Part shown: positions 1-7,848 of the stretch, piece by piece
Numbering within the stretch: position 1 is the first letter of the stretch
How the letters are laid out: every line of letters starts with the position of its first letter
DNA from: Bacteroidota bacterium
GTDB taxonomy: Bacteria; Bacteroidota; Bacteroidia; Bacteroidales; F082
Direction: 5' to 3'
Length of the DNA: 49,386 nt
NCBI GenBank assembly: GCA_016845105.1
Contig: JAERTF010000035.1
Location: 1 to 49,386, forward strand
Notes under the pieces: generated by a model
What the model saw: only the letters and a program-made list of their open reading frames with translations
Told to the model about the DNA's origin: nothing
Database searches by the model: none
Position numbers and translations under genes: made by a program

Positions 1-80
1 TTATCTCGCTCTGATTTAAAATGATTTCTACAAGATTCTTCGCTATCAAAATGTGCTGTAAAGCTAAATATATTCATCAT
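1..80 (-). CDS. IS1595-family-like transposase, N-terminal fragment (cut by window edge)
   Basis: The minus strand reads an open frame of 26 codons from an ATG at 80 (a second ATG follows at 77) to the window edge, with no stop. The peptide begins MMNIFSFTAHFDSEESCR and continues NHFKSERD. A segment of the form F-x-S/D-E-E-x-C-x-x-H/Y-F/L near the N terminus, ahead of a zinc ribbon, is typical of IS1595/ISXO2-type transposases. The zinc ribbon and the DDE-type catalytic domain would lie outside the window. It is transcribed away from arsC. The assignment rests on a short match, so another small protein is possible. Confidence 0.5.
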   Translation of the reverse strand, partial: MMNIFSFTAHFDSEESCRNHFKSERD

Positions 81-153
81 CTCTATTTTCCTCAAAGATA
101 AGTATTTATATTGAATTATTAGTGTTTACGGACATACAATTTATTTTTTAATT

Positions 154-187
154 AAAACCTGATTGTAATGGCAGTCAGGTTTTTTTT
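154..187 (+). terminator. Rho-independent terminator, orphaned from its gene
   Basis: A 9-bp perfect stem (AAAACCTGA at 154-162, TCAGGTTTT at 175-183) with a 12-nt loop is followed by a T run to 187. It is oriented to stop plus-strand transcription, yet no plus-strand gene lies between the window start and this point, only the divergent transposase start. Confidence 0.7.
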
Positions 188-193
188 ATTCAT

Positions 194-201
194 TAAATTT
201 G
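194..201 (+). promoter_or_regulatory. Bacteroidota-type -7 element ahead of arsC
   Basis: TAAATTTG matches the TAnnTTTG -7 box of the primary sigma factor in this phylum and lies 13 nt before the ATG at 215. The -33 region falls in the terminator's T run, so no clear TTTG is seen there. Confidence 0.4.
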
Positions 202-214
202 ACACTTAATTATT

Positions 215-562
215 ATGACCATGATAGAGATTTACCATAATCCTCGCTGTAGCAAATCACGAGCAGGATTGAAGTATGTGCAGGAACATACTAAAGATTA
301 TAAAGTAGTTGAGTATCTGAAAGAGCAGTTTAGCGAAGAAAGTTTGAAAATGCTTATCATGAAACTTAATACTAAACCACATGATTTAGTCCGTACCCAG
401 GAAGCAATATATAAATCGGATTATAAAGGAAAGAAATTCACAGATGATGAATGGATTAAAATACTAATTGAAAATCCTAAACTAATAAAGCGTCCAATAG
501 TAGCAAACAGATATAAAGCAATTTGGGGAGTGCCTGTAGAGGCATTGGATGAACTCTTCTAG
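215..562 (+). CDS. arsC: Arsenate reductase (ArsC/YffB/Spx superfamily)
   Basis: A 115-residue thioredoxin-fold protein of the glutaredoxin-coupled ArsC family. The N terminus carries the redox and arsenate-binding Cys12 in the motif HNPRCSKSR. Arg60 and Arg93 (in KRPIV) match the positions of the oxyanion-binding arginines of enterobacterial ArsC. Length is normal for the family (about 115-140). Members reduce arsenate to arsenite using glutathione/glutaredoxin or related thiols, but close relatives (YffB, Spx-like) have other or unknown roles. No ars efflux or regulator gene is nearby, so an arsenic role is inferred from the motif only. A second in-frame ATG at 221 is an alternative start. 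It has its own -7 box just upstream. Confidence 0.85.
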   Translation: MTMIEIYHNPRCSKSRAGLKYVQEHTKDYKVVEYLKEQFSEESLKMLIMKLNTKPHDLVRTQEAIYKSDYKGKKFTDDEWIKILIENPKLIKRPIVANRYKAIWGVPVEALDELF

Positions 563-645
563 ATATTTTTGATTCCACATTTGTATAGTTATTATCTAAT
601 TATAAATAAGAATACATATTAACAAATTCATTAAATAAAAATAAA

Positions 646-2031
646 ATGAAATATAGAATAGAACACGACACAATGGGTGAAGTACAAGTTCCTGCTGATA
701 GTTATTGGGGAGCACAAACGCAAAGGTCGAAAATGAATTTTCAAATTGGACCTGAAGGATCAATGCCCGAGGAAATTATTCATGCTTTTGCATATTTAAA
801 GAAGGCCGCCGCAATAACGAATGCTGAACTTGGAGTACTTCCAAAAGAAAAGTCGGATTTGATTGGCTTAGCTTGTGATGAAATTCTTGAAGGAAAACTA
901 GACGGTAATTTTCCTCTTGTAATCTGGCAGACTGGATCGGGCACACAGTCAAATATGAATATGAATGAGGTTATAGCAAACCGCGGTCATGTAATTAACG
1001 GAGGATCACTGGCTGATGATAAAAAATCATTGCACCCCAATGATGATGTTAACAAGTCGCAATCGTCAAACGATACATTTCCAACGGCTATGCATATAGC
1101 TGCATACAAACTTATAGTAGAAAATACCATACCTGGTGTTGAAATGTTGAGAGATGAGTTAGACAAAAAAGCAAAAGAGTTTGAAAGTGTTGTTAAAACA
1201 GGACGAACACATTTAATGGATGCAACACCTTTAACTCTAGGTCAAGAATTTTCAGGTTATGTTACACAATTGAATTTTGGACTAGTAGCTTTATCAAATA
1301 CTCTTCCACACTTAACGGAACTTGCATTGGGTGGAACTGCTGTTGGAACTGGGCTTAATACACCACCCAATTATGATTCACTCGTAGCTTCTCAAATTGC
1401 AAAATTAACAGGATACCCTTTTATTACTGCTCAAAATAAATTTGAGGCTTTGTCAGCACATGACGCAATTGTTGAAACATCAGGTGCTCTTAAACAATTG
1501 GCAGTAAGTTTAATGCATATTGGGAATAATATACGTATGTTGGCATCGGGTCCAAGATGCAGTATTGGTGAGATACAATTGCCTGCAAATGAACCCGGAT
1601 CTAGTATAATGCCAGGGAAAGTAAATCCAACACAAAACGAGGCAATTACTATGGTATGTGCACAGGTAATAGGTAATGATGCTGCAATTACAGTTGGTGG
1701 TATGCAAGGACATTTTCAATTAAATGTTTTTAAACCTGTTATGATATCAAATTTACTCCAGGCAGCTCGACTTTTAGGTGATGCTTGTGTTTCATTTACA
1801 AAGAATGCTGTGGTTGGGATTGAACCAAACCATGCAATTGCTCAGGAAAAACTAGAAAATTCATTGATGCTTGTAACCGCTTTAAATACTCATATTGGAT
1901 ATGAAAAAGCGGCTAAAATTGCTAAAAAAGCACATGCAGAAGGTACAACTTTACGAGAAGCAACTCTGGAATTAGGATTTCTTGATGATGCAAAATTTAC
2001 AGAGTTGGTTGATCCTTCAAAAATGATCTAG
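646..2031 (+). CDS. fumC: Fumarate hydratase, class II
   Basis: A 461-residue fumarase C, the iron-independent enzyme that interconverts fumarate and (S)-malate in the TCA cycle; active as a cytosolic homotetramer. The sequence is collinear with the family throughout: an N-terminal D-T-M-G-E-V-x-V-P stretch, [18 protein letters not shown] near residue 105, the [20 protein letters not shown] region near residue 185, and the superfamily signature [11 protein letters not shown] near residue 318 that carries the mobile catalytic loop. Length is as expected (about 460). The gene stands alone between arsC and the CDGSH gene. I see no clean -33/-7 pair in the 83-bp gap upstream and no terminator downstream. 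Confidence 0.97.
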   Translation: MKYRIEHDTMGEVQVPADSYWGAQTQRSKMNFQIGPEGSMPEEIIHAFAYLKKAAAITNAELGVLPKEKSDLIGLACDEILEGKLDGNFPLVIWQTGSGTQSNMNMNEVIANRGHVINGGSLADDKKSLHPNDDVNKSQSSNDTFPTAMHIAAYKLIVENTIPGVEMLRDELDKKAKEFESVVKTGRTHLMDATPLTLGQEFSGYVTQLNFGLVALSNTLPHLTELALGGTAVGTGLNTPPNYDSLVASQIAKLTGYPFITAQNKFEALSAHDAIVETSGALKQLAVSLMHIGNNIRMLASGPRCSIGEIQLPANEPGSSIMPGKVNPTQNEAITMVCAQVIGNDAAITVGGMQGHFQLNVFKPVMISNLLQAARLLGDACVSFTKNAVVGIEPNHAIAQEKLENSLMLVTALNTHIGYEKAAKIAKKAHAEGTTLREATLELGFLDDAKFTELVDPSKMI

Positions 2032-2118
2032 ATTAGACCAAAACTTGTTTGTATTGCACCGAATAATTATATGGACTGACCAAAAGTATTTTCAAATAAT
2101 TGACAAATCTTATCAACT

Positions 2119-2355
2119 ATGGAAAAACCAATTATTGTTCAGAAAAAGTCATTAAAACTTGAAATGGAATCAGGTACATATCTATGGTGTGCTTGTGGAG
2201 CAAGTAAAAAGCAACCATTTTGCGATGGATCGCATAAAGGAACTAGTTTTAGGCCTGAAAAAGTAGTGATTACTGAAAAGCAAATATTTCCGTGGTGTAT
2301 GTGCAGACATAGTGAGAAGGGAGCAAGGTGTGATAGCAAACACCGTGAACTCTAG
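2119..2355 (+). CDS. CDGSH iron-sulfur domain protein (dual motif)
   Basis: A 78-residue protein made almost entirely of two CDGSH-type [2Fe-2S] sites. Site 1 has Cys24, Cys26, Cys35 and His39 (CxC then CDGSH); site 2 has Cys60, Cys62, Cys71 and His75 (CMC then CDSKH, a relaxed form). The 3-Cys/1-His ligation is that of mitoNEET-family proteins, which carry labile [2Fe-2S] clusters used in redox sensing or cluster transfer. Tandem small CDGSH proteins are common in bacteria, but the precise role is not known. Its TAG stop overlaps the stop codon of the convergent glycosyltransferase: both are read from the palindrome CTAG at 2352-2355. Confidence 0.9.
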   Translation: MEKPIIVQKKSLKLEMESGTYLWCACGASKKQPFCDGSHKGTSFRPEKVVITEKQIFPWCMCRHSEKGARCDSKHREL

Positions 2356-3368
2356 GAAACGGATAAAAAACTAACTCCATCTTTATAACCTTTTTTAGAT
2401 AAGAAGTCTTTGGTTTGTTCTCTTGCATCCATTTGTTTTATATATGTAAGAACAAAAATCTCCTTTGATGAAGGAATGTCTTTATAGAAGTAAACTTTCT
2501 TGTCCAATTGTCTTTTGTTTTGTTTTGTGTCTATATAACAGCTAATTTTAATTCCGTATTTCTCAAGTAATTTAGCTCTTCTTCTTGATATTTTACTTGC
2601 TCCCCATATTGCAACATCGGGATGAAATGGATTATTCTCCTTAAGCCATCTTGCCAAATAATGTGTTTTTATTTTATAGAAAGATTTATCACTATAAATT
2701 GAATGGTTTCGAGAGATTCTCGTATCAGAATCATACCAGTCGAGAAGTATCTTGTTTATTTTAGCAATCTTAACTTTTTTTTCCATCCACCTAAGCCACA
2801 TTTCATAATCTTCGGGGAATTCACCACATAAATACATGCCAAATTTATGAGCAACCTTTCGTCGCCACATTGCACTTGGATTTACGATAGGTAATTCAAC
2901 AAATCTATTATTCGAGATTTGGTCGTCAGTAATTAATGAATTGCTCCAGCTAACAAACCTAGCCATACCTCCAGTGAATTCGGAATGACTAATGTGTCTA
3001 ACCTGAGTTCCAACAGCTCCATGGGTAGGGTTTTTATCTAGAAACTCTTTTTGCATTTCTAATCTATGGGGATGAGACCAGTCATCCGAATCCATCCTAG
3101 CAATATAATCTCCTTTGCTATTTTCCCACCCTTTGTTAGAAGCATACATTACTCCTTGTTGTTTTTCACTAATGAGAATAATCCTATGATCTAAATTTGC
3201 ATATGAAGTTGCAATGTTTAGGCTGTTGTCTGTGGAGTTGTTATCAATTAATATCAGTTCAAAATCAGTATGTGATTGGCTTAATATACTTTCAATGGCT
3301 CTTTTAAGAGTAGTCTCAGAATTGTAATATGGTAGTATTACTGATATTTTTGGATATTCATTTGACAT
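2352..3368 (-). CDS. Glycosyltransferase family 2
   Basis: A 338-residue GT-A fold glycosyltransferase. Residues 8-100 show the family pattern: a KISVILPYYN start, IDNNSTDNS for nucleotide binding, and the metal-binding acidic motif around Asp93-Asp96 (MDSDDW). Residues 190-215 contain an E-x2-M-W-L-R-W acceptor-side segment. The last 85 residues form a separate alpha/beta segment beginning WGASKISRRR, which resembles a small Rossmann-like tail on some Bacteroidota GT2 enzymes. The frame is open to an ATG at 3392, but that would overlap the upstream gene by 23 nt; the ATG at 3368, 2 nt after the upstream stop and directly before MSNEYPKISV, is preferred. It is cotranscribed with the GT39-like gene. 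Donor and acceptor are unknown. Confidence 0.88.
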   Translation of the reverse strand: MSNEYPKISVILPYYNSETTLKRAIESILSQSHTDFELILIDNNSTDNSLNIATSYANLDHRIILISEKQQGVMYASNKGWENSKGDYIARMDSDDWSHPHRLEMQKEFLDKNPTHGAVGTQVRHISHSEFTGGMARFVSWSNSLITDDQISNNRFVELPIVNPSAMWRRKVAHKFGMYLCGEFPEDYEMWLRWMEKKVKIAKINKILLDWYDSDTRISRNHSIYSDKSFYKIKTHYLARWLKENNPFHPDVAIWGASKISRRRAKLLEKYGIKISCYIDTKQNKRQLDKKVYFYKDIPSSKEIFVLTYIKQMDAREQTKDFLSKKGYKDGVSFLSVS

Positions 3369-3369
3369 G

Positions 3370-4944
3370 TTAGTTTGATATTTCCAACACATCCGAAGGG
3401 ATTGATTTTAAGTTTTTCATTCGATAAACAAAAACTCTTTTGACAGTTTTGCCACCCCTTGTTATTTGAATTGTATCTGCTAAAAACACTTCATTAAAAT
3501 GAATATGGAAAATATTGTCAGGTTTATGGTATTCTCTGCTGTCAGTTAAATAATAAGCATCCATTCCAAGCTTAAATCCTCCTTGCGTGATATTTGTCCA
3601 TGCATATTTATGTATATCAACTAATTTACCCAACCCAAAGCTTTTCATTCCAACAGGTGTTGCAGCGTAATAATCGAAATTAGCAAGCGGGAACCAGTTA
3701 TTTCCAATCAAAATTGAGTTTTTTGACATGGCTCCGCTATTTATATCTCTTGAAACTATTTTTCTAAATTTATCTCCAGCTTGCTTATAACCATACATGT
3801 CTAACGAAGGATCCTTCTTGCCTATTCTATTATAGTCTTCTGTATTATCAATTTGAACTAATCCAAAGTTTATTTGAGCAACACCAATGGTAATTGTTAA
3901 AATAATAATAGACAGTGACAATATAATTGCAGTTGGTAGTCCTCTTTTTTTAATTGAATAGTGTTGTGCTACAAATACAGCTGCAATTGGCAACAATGAT
4001 GTGAAACCTGGAGCTGTCCAGTGTGGGAGTGTTCTTCTGAAAAGAGAAAATGCCAGAAAAGTTACAATTAAAGGTATCCCAGTAGTTAGAATTATTCTGA
4101 GATGTTCTTTTTTAATATCAAGTTTGCCCATTATTGCAGCAAAAAGCGTGAAAATAATAAGAATATAGTTTACAGGATTATTGTATAGTATTTCACCAAA
4201 TAATTCCGTAAGAAAATAGTCTAGATCAATTGAATAGCCAATCATATCAACCCGATCAGAATGAAAAGTAAAACTGATAAAATCATTTTGTATATTCCAT
4301 ATCAATATAGGTGATGATATAACTACAGTTGTTAAGATAGAAATATATAACCATTTGCTTTTAAGCCATTCGCGATTAAATAGCAATATATAAATCCCAA
4401 TGCTGAGCCATAAAAATATTGCAGTATATTTTGAAAGAATACCTAGTCCAATTAATGCACCTATTTTCAGCATATTTAACCCAGACATTGGTAATCGTGG
4501 GCAACTTGGTATGGTTTTTATCATGAGATATAATGCCAATAACCAAAATAAACCTTGAGGTGTATCGGGAAGGATAAATATTCCGGTAATAATAGTTGAA
4601 TAAACCGAGCCTATGTAAAGTAACGATGCAAAATATCCTGTTCTTGCATCTTTTATCTCAGTGCCAATTTTAAAAATTATCCAAATGTTTATGGCCCCAA
4701 TTATAACTGACCCTAGTCGTAAATAGAATTCACTTTGCAACAGCATATTTAGAGTAGTAATTTGCATTAAAATGCCAACCAATAATGGATGATCAAAATG
4801 CGACCAATCAGGATAAAGAGCATAAAGACGATAATACACTTCATCATTACCAAGCTCCAGAAAACCTGCAAGTAGACCTCTTATTATTGTTGAGATAATG
4901 ATAAGATAAATTACATTATTCGAATATTTTTTTGAATATAACAT
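3370..4944 (-). CDS. Glycosyltransferase family 39-like (PMT/ArnT-type) membrane protein
   Basis: A 524-residue polytopic GT-C enzyme. A first membrane helix (residues 10-30) is followed by an acidic loop with G-N-D-E-V-Y-Y, matching the conserved Asp/Glu pair in extracytoplasmic loop 1 of PMT/ArnT enzymes, then D-H-P-P-like SHFDHPLLVG and a PDTPQGLFWLL segment typical of the family. About ten hydrophobic helices follow to residue 370, then a soluble C-terminal domain of about 150 residues. Members move sugars from polyprenyl-phosphate carriers to proteins or lipid A on the outer face of the inner membrane. It heads a two-gene minus-strand unit with the GT2 gene, suggesting work on one glycan or lipid-linked sugar. 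Confidence 0.85.
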   Translation of the reverse strand: MLYSKKYSNNVIYLIIISTIIRGLLAGFLELGNDEVYYRLYALYPDWSHFDHPLLVGILMQITTLNMLLQSEFYLRLGSVIIGAINIWIIFKIGTEIKDARTGYFASLLYIGSVYSTIITGIFILPDTPQGLFWLLALYLMIKTIPSCPRLPMSGLNMLKIGALIGLGILSKYTAIFLWLSIGIYILLFNREWLKSKWLYISILTTVVISSPILIWNIQNDFISFTFHSDRVDMIGYSIDLDYFLTELFGEILYNNPVNYILIIFTLFAAIMGKLDIKKEHLRIILTTGIPLIVTFLAFSLFRRTLPHWTAPGFTSLLPIAAVFVAQHYSIKKRGLPTAIILSLSIIILTITIGVAQINFGLVQIDNTEDYNRIGKKDPSLDMYGYKQAGDKFRKIVSRDINSGAMSKNSILIGNNWFPLANFDYYAATPVGMKSFGLGKLVDIHKYAWTNITQGGFKLGMDAYYLTDSREYHKPDNIFHIHFNEVFLADTIQITRGGKTVKRVFVYRMKNLKSIPSDVLEISN

Positions 4945-5028
4945 TGTATGATTATCGTGCCACTTTATATAATAATAAAGTTTACAAAACTATAAAATTC
5001 CAGTTCATGTGTGTGTGGTATGCAAGTT

Positions 5029-5068
5029 TTTGGAAAAATTCCGTATTTTGGAAAAATTACTATATTTG
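5029..5068 (+). promoter_or_regulatory. Direct repeat plus -7 element ahead of the response regulator
   Basis: A 12-bp sequence, TTTGGAAAAATT, occurs at 5029-5040 and again at 5047-5058, start to start 18 bp. Directly after it TATATTTG (5061-5068) matches TAnnTTTG. The spacing of the TTTG in either copy to the -7 box (28 or 10 nt) does not fit a standard -33 element, so the repeats may be an operator instead. The ATG at 5112 lies 43 nt downstream of the -7 box. Confidence 0.4.
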
Positions 5069-5111
5069 TACTATAAAATACTCAAATCCGTCTACATTTA
5101 AAACATTCCAT

Positions 5112-6452
5112 ATGAACTACTTTAAGTTGTTTATTGTTGAAGATGATCCTTTTTATGGTGAATTGTTGAAAAGACACCTACTACTTAACCCAGACAATGA
5201 TGTCTTTCTGTTTAAGGATGGGAAAGAATGTTTGGAAAACCTCCATTTAAATCCTGATTTAATATCACTTGATTATCGTTTACCAGATTTATCTGGATAT
5301 GAGGTTATGAAAAAGGTACACATAGATTATCCTAATTTACCAATAGTTATAGTATCAGGTCAAGAGGATGTTAAAACAGCTCTCGATTTATTGAAAGAGG
5401 GAGCATATGATTATTTTGTTAAGGATAATGATACAAAAGACAGACTTTGGAACTTGATTAATAAGCTTAGGGAAAAGGAAAAATTAATTACAGAAATTGA
5501 TGTTCTTAAGGAAGAAGTTGGAAAGAAATATAACTTCTCAAATATAAAAGGAAATAGTCAGGCCATTAAAAATGTTTTTAAATTATTAGACAAAGCTCTT
5601 AAAACCAGAATTACAGTTTCAATAACGGGTGAAACTGGTACAGGTAAAGAGTTGGTGGCCAAGGCAATTCACTACAATTCGAATAGAAATAAAACTCCTT
5701 TTGTTGCTATTAATGTATCTGCAGTTCCTGCTGAACTTATTGAAAGTGAGTTGTTTGGATACGAAAAAGGTGCATTTACTGGTGCAACAACACGAAAGAT
5801 TGGAAAATTTGAACAAGCCAATACAGGTACATTGTTTTTAGACGAGATAGGTGAAATGGATTTGAATATGCAAGCCAAGTTACTTAGGGTTTTGCAAGAA
5901 AAAGAGCTAACTAGGGTTGGTGGTAATGAAGTAATATCTCTTGATTCAAGAATAATAGTTTCTACAAACCGTAACCTGAGCGAAGAAGTAAGAAAAGGAA
6001 CTTTTAGAGAAGATTTGTATTATAGGTTATTGGGATTACCAATCGAGTTACCTCCCTTACGATCTAGAGGAAATGATATTATTTTTCTGGCAAAATACTT
6101 CATAGATGAATTTTGTAAAGAAAACAACATAAGCCCTAAAAAGATATCACTTGAAGCGCAGGATAAGCTCATGAAATACAGCTATCCAGGAAATGTAAGA
6201 GAGTTAAAAGCCGTTATTGAACTTGCTGTGGTAATGACGGATAGTAATGAAATAAATATTGATGATATTAATTTCAGCTCATCCGATTCAGTATCTAATT
6301 TTTTAATTGATGAATGTAGTTTGTCCGAATATAATCGACGAATTATTAAGTATTTTCTGAACAAATATGATGGAAATGTTGTTCTATCTGCCAAGAAGCT
6401 TGATATTGGAAAATCAACTATTTATAGGATGTTAAAGAATAAGGAGTTGTAG
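5112..6452 (+). CDS. Sigma54-dependent response regulator (NtrC family)
   Basis: A 446-residue regulator. The REC domain (1-120) has the acidic pair Asp11/Asp12, phospho-acceptor Asp54 (LISLDYRLPD), Ser82 and Lys104. The AAA+ domain (about 143-380) has Walker A GETGTGKE (173-180), the sigma54-contacting GAFTGA loop intact (220-225) and Walker B LFLDEIGE (241-248). The C terminus ends in a Fis-type helix-turn-helix (LSAKKLDIGKSTIYRML). It should therefore activate sigma54 promoters after phosphorylation. The frame opens further upstream at 4932, but that would overlap the divergent GT39 gene, and the REC domain begins at the ATG at 5112, after a -7 box. The HPt gene follows 3 nt after the stop. 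No histidine kinase is adjacent. I found no convincing sigma54 promoter in the window. Confidence 0.93.
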   Translation: MNYFKLFIVEDDPFYGELLKRHLLLNPDNDVFLFKDGKECLENLHLNPDLISLDYRLPDLSGYEVMKKVHIDYPNLPIVIVSGQEDVKTALDLLKEGAYDYFVKDNDTKDRLWNLINKLREKEKLITEIDVLKEEVGKKYNFSNIKGNSQAIKNVFKLLDKALKTRITVSITGETGTGKELVAKAIHYNSNRNKTPFVAINVSAVPAELIESELFGYEKGAFTGATTRKIGKFEQANTGTLFLDEIGEMDLNMQAKLLRVLQEKELTRVGGNEVISLDSRIIVSTNRNLSEEVRKGTFREDLYYRLLGLPIELPPLRSRGNDIIFLAKYFIDEFCKENNISPKKISLEAQDKLMKYSYPGNVRELKAVIELAVVMTDSNEINIDDINFSSSDSVSNFLIDECSLSEYNRRIIKYFLNKYDGNVVLSAKKLDIGKSTIYRMLKNKEL

Positions 6453-6455
6453 TTG

Positions 6456-6800
6456 ATGAAGGCAGGAGAGTTATATAGTATTGAGAAATTAGCTCAATAT
6501 GTTGGTGATGATGAAGTACAGATTAAGGAGATGATCAATATTTTCTTGGAAACGGTACCTCCGGAAATAACCGAATTACAAAAACTAACAGAGAAAGAGC
6601 AATGGTTAGATGTTTATAAATTAGCTCATAGAATTAAACCATCTTTTGAGGTTTTTGCAATGTATGATATACTTGATGATATAAAAAAAATTGAACATTT
6701 AGCTCGAGAAAATAATACCGAGGGTAGTTTGAGTTTATATATTCAGAAAATGGCTACAAAATTTGAAATAGTTATGAAACAATTGAAGCATGATTTGTAG
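6456..6800 (+). CDS. HPt (histidine phosphotransfer) domain protein
   Basis: A 114-residue stand-alone HPt protein. The phospho-accepting His58 sits in KLAHRIKPSF, which matches the family's A-H-x-L/I-K-G/P-S pattern, within predicted amphipathic helices. Such proteins pass phosphate between the receiver of a hybrid kinase and a final response regulator. It starts 3 nt after the sigma54 regulator stop, so the two are translationally linked, and that regulator is its likely partner. The frame could start at the TTG at 6453, but the ATG at 6456 is preferred. No kinase is encoded beside it; the hybrid kinase at 40820 is the only candidate in the window and is 34 kb away. Confidence 0.85.
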   Translation: MKAGELYSIEKLAQYVGDDEVQIKEMINIFLETVPPEITELQKLTEKEQWLDVYKLAHRIKPSFEVFAMYDILDDIKKIEHLARENNTEGSLSLYIQKMATKFEIVMKQLKHDL

Positions 6801-6900
6801 ATTGTAATCAATCTTCTTGCTTCAATAAGTAACTCACCATGCAATAATTTTCATATAAATCATTTTCTAAATACATGCAATCATTCTTAGAATATATTTA

Positions 6901-6908
6901 TAAATTTG
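6901..6908 (+). promoter_or_regulatory. -7 element at the head of the resorcinol gene region
   Basis: TAAATTTG matches TAnnTTTG and lies 16 nt before the darA ATG, so the transcript would have a very short leader. No clear TTTG at -33. The 124-bp gap after the HPt gene has no strong terminator, so read-through from the regulator genes is possible. Confidence 0.45.
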
Positions 6909-6924
6909 TCGACCATTTTGCTCA

Positions 6925-7842
6925 ATGAAGAAGGTATTAGTTATAACATATTCACAGTCAGGTCAGTTGGATGATATTGTATCTAGGGTTACAAGTGAAT
7001 TTTCGAAGGATATTAATATATATCATGAGAAATTGATTAGTATACCAACATTCCCTTTCCCTTGGAAAGGAATATCATTTTATGATGCTATGCCTGAGTC
7101 GGTAACCATGACTCCATCCAAGATTAAACAAGTTACTTTTAATCCGAAAGACAAATTTGACTTAATAATTTTGGGTTATCCAATTTGGTTTTTATCACCA
7201 CCGATACCAATCACTACGTTTCTTAAAACAAACGAAGCAAGGTTAGTAATGAATAATATTCCTGTTATAACAGTAATTGGTGCTCGTAATATGTGGGTAA
7301 TGGCGCAAGAGGAGATAAAAAAAATGATTTCTCATAATAGTGGTAAACTGGTTGGCAATATTGCTTTGCATGATAGACATTATAACCTAACTAGTGTTGT
7401 TACGATTATTTATTGGATGGTAACTGGAAAAAAGGAAAAGTATCTTGGAATATTCCCTAAACCTGGCGTTTCCAATAAGGATATATCTGAGTCTAACAGA
7501 TTTTCAACTGTAATTTCTAATGCTGTTTCGAATAACTCCTTTATCGGGTTACAACAGAAACTTTTGGATTTAAAATCAGTTGAGCTATCTCCAAGCATAA
7601 TTTCTATTGAAGAAAAGGGGAAGAGAATATTTAAGATTTGGGCAAAATTTATTCTAAAAAAAGGAGGGGTAGGATCACCGCAAAGGGTCACTCGACTAAA
7701 GATGTTTAAGTATTATCTGATGTTTGTTATCTTTTTTATTTCACCGATAGCTACACTGATTTTCTACTTAACATGGCCATTACTATTTTTTAGGATTATG
7801 AAAAAGAAGAAGTATTACAGTGGGGTGGAATTAAAAAGTTGA
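6925..7842 (+). CDS. darA: DarA-like flavodoxin-fold enzyme of dialkylresorcinol biosynthesis
   Basis: A 305-residue protein. Residues 1-160 are a flavodoxin/NAD(P)H-quinone reductase-like fold: KVLVITYSQSGQ at 3-14 is the FMN phosphate-binding loop, and LIILGYPIWFLSPP near residue 80 is the second flavin loop. The C terminus (about 255-290) has one or two hydrophobic segments ending in a KKKK-type basic tail, indicating membrane attachment. Length and architecture match the family called dialkylresorcinol condensing enzyme DarA, which works with DarB; the flavin fold is consistent with oxidation of a cyclohexanedione to a resorcinol, though the exact division of labour is recalled rather than shown here. 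darB follows after 6 nt. Together the pair is the strongest marker for the cluster type. Confidence 0.8.
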   Translation: MKKVLVITYSQSGQLDDIVSRVTSEFSKDINIYHEKLISIPTFPFPWKGISFYDAMPESVTMTPSKIKQVTFNPKDKFDLIILGYPIWFLSPPIPITTFLKTNEARLVMNNIPVITVIGARNMWVMAQEEIKKMISHNSGKLVGNIALHDRHYNLTSVVTIIYWMVTGKKEKYLGIFPKPGVSNKDISESNRFSTVISNAVSNNSFIGLQQKLLDLKSVELSPSIISIEEKGKRIFKIWAKFILKKGGVGSPQRVTRLKMFKYYLMFVIFFISPIATLIFYLTWPLLFFRIMKKKKYYSGVELKS

Positions 7843-7848
7843 TTTGTG

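Noticed and set aside
4932-5111. Upstream extension of the sigma54 regulator by 60 codons
   Set aside because: The extra sequence is Tyr/Trp/Lys-rich without domain character, overlaps the start of the divergent GT39 gene, and includes the -7 box and direct repeats; the REC domain begins at the ATG at 5112.
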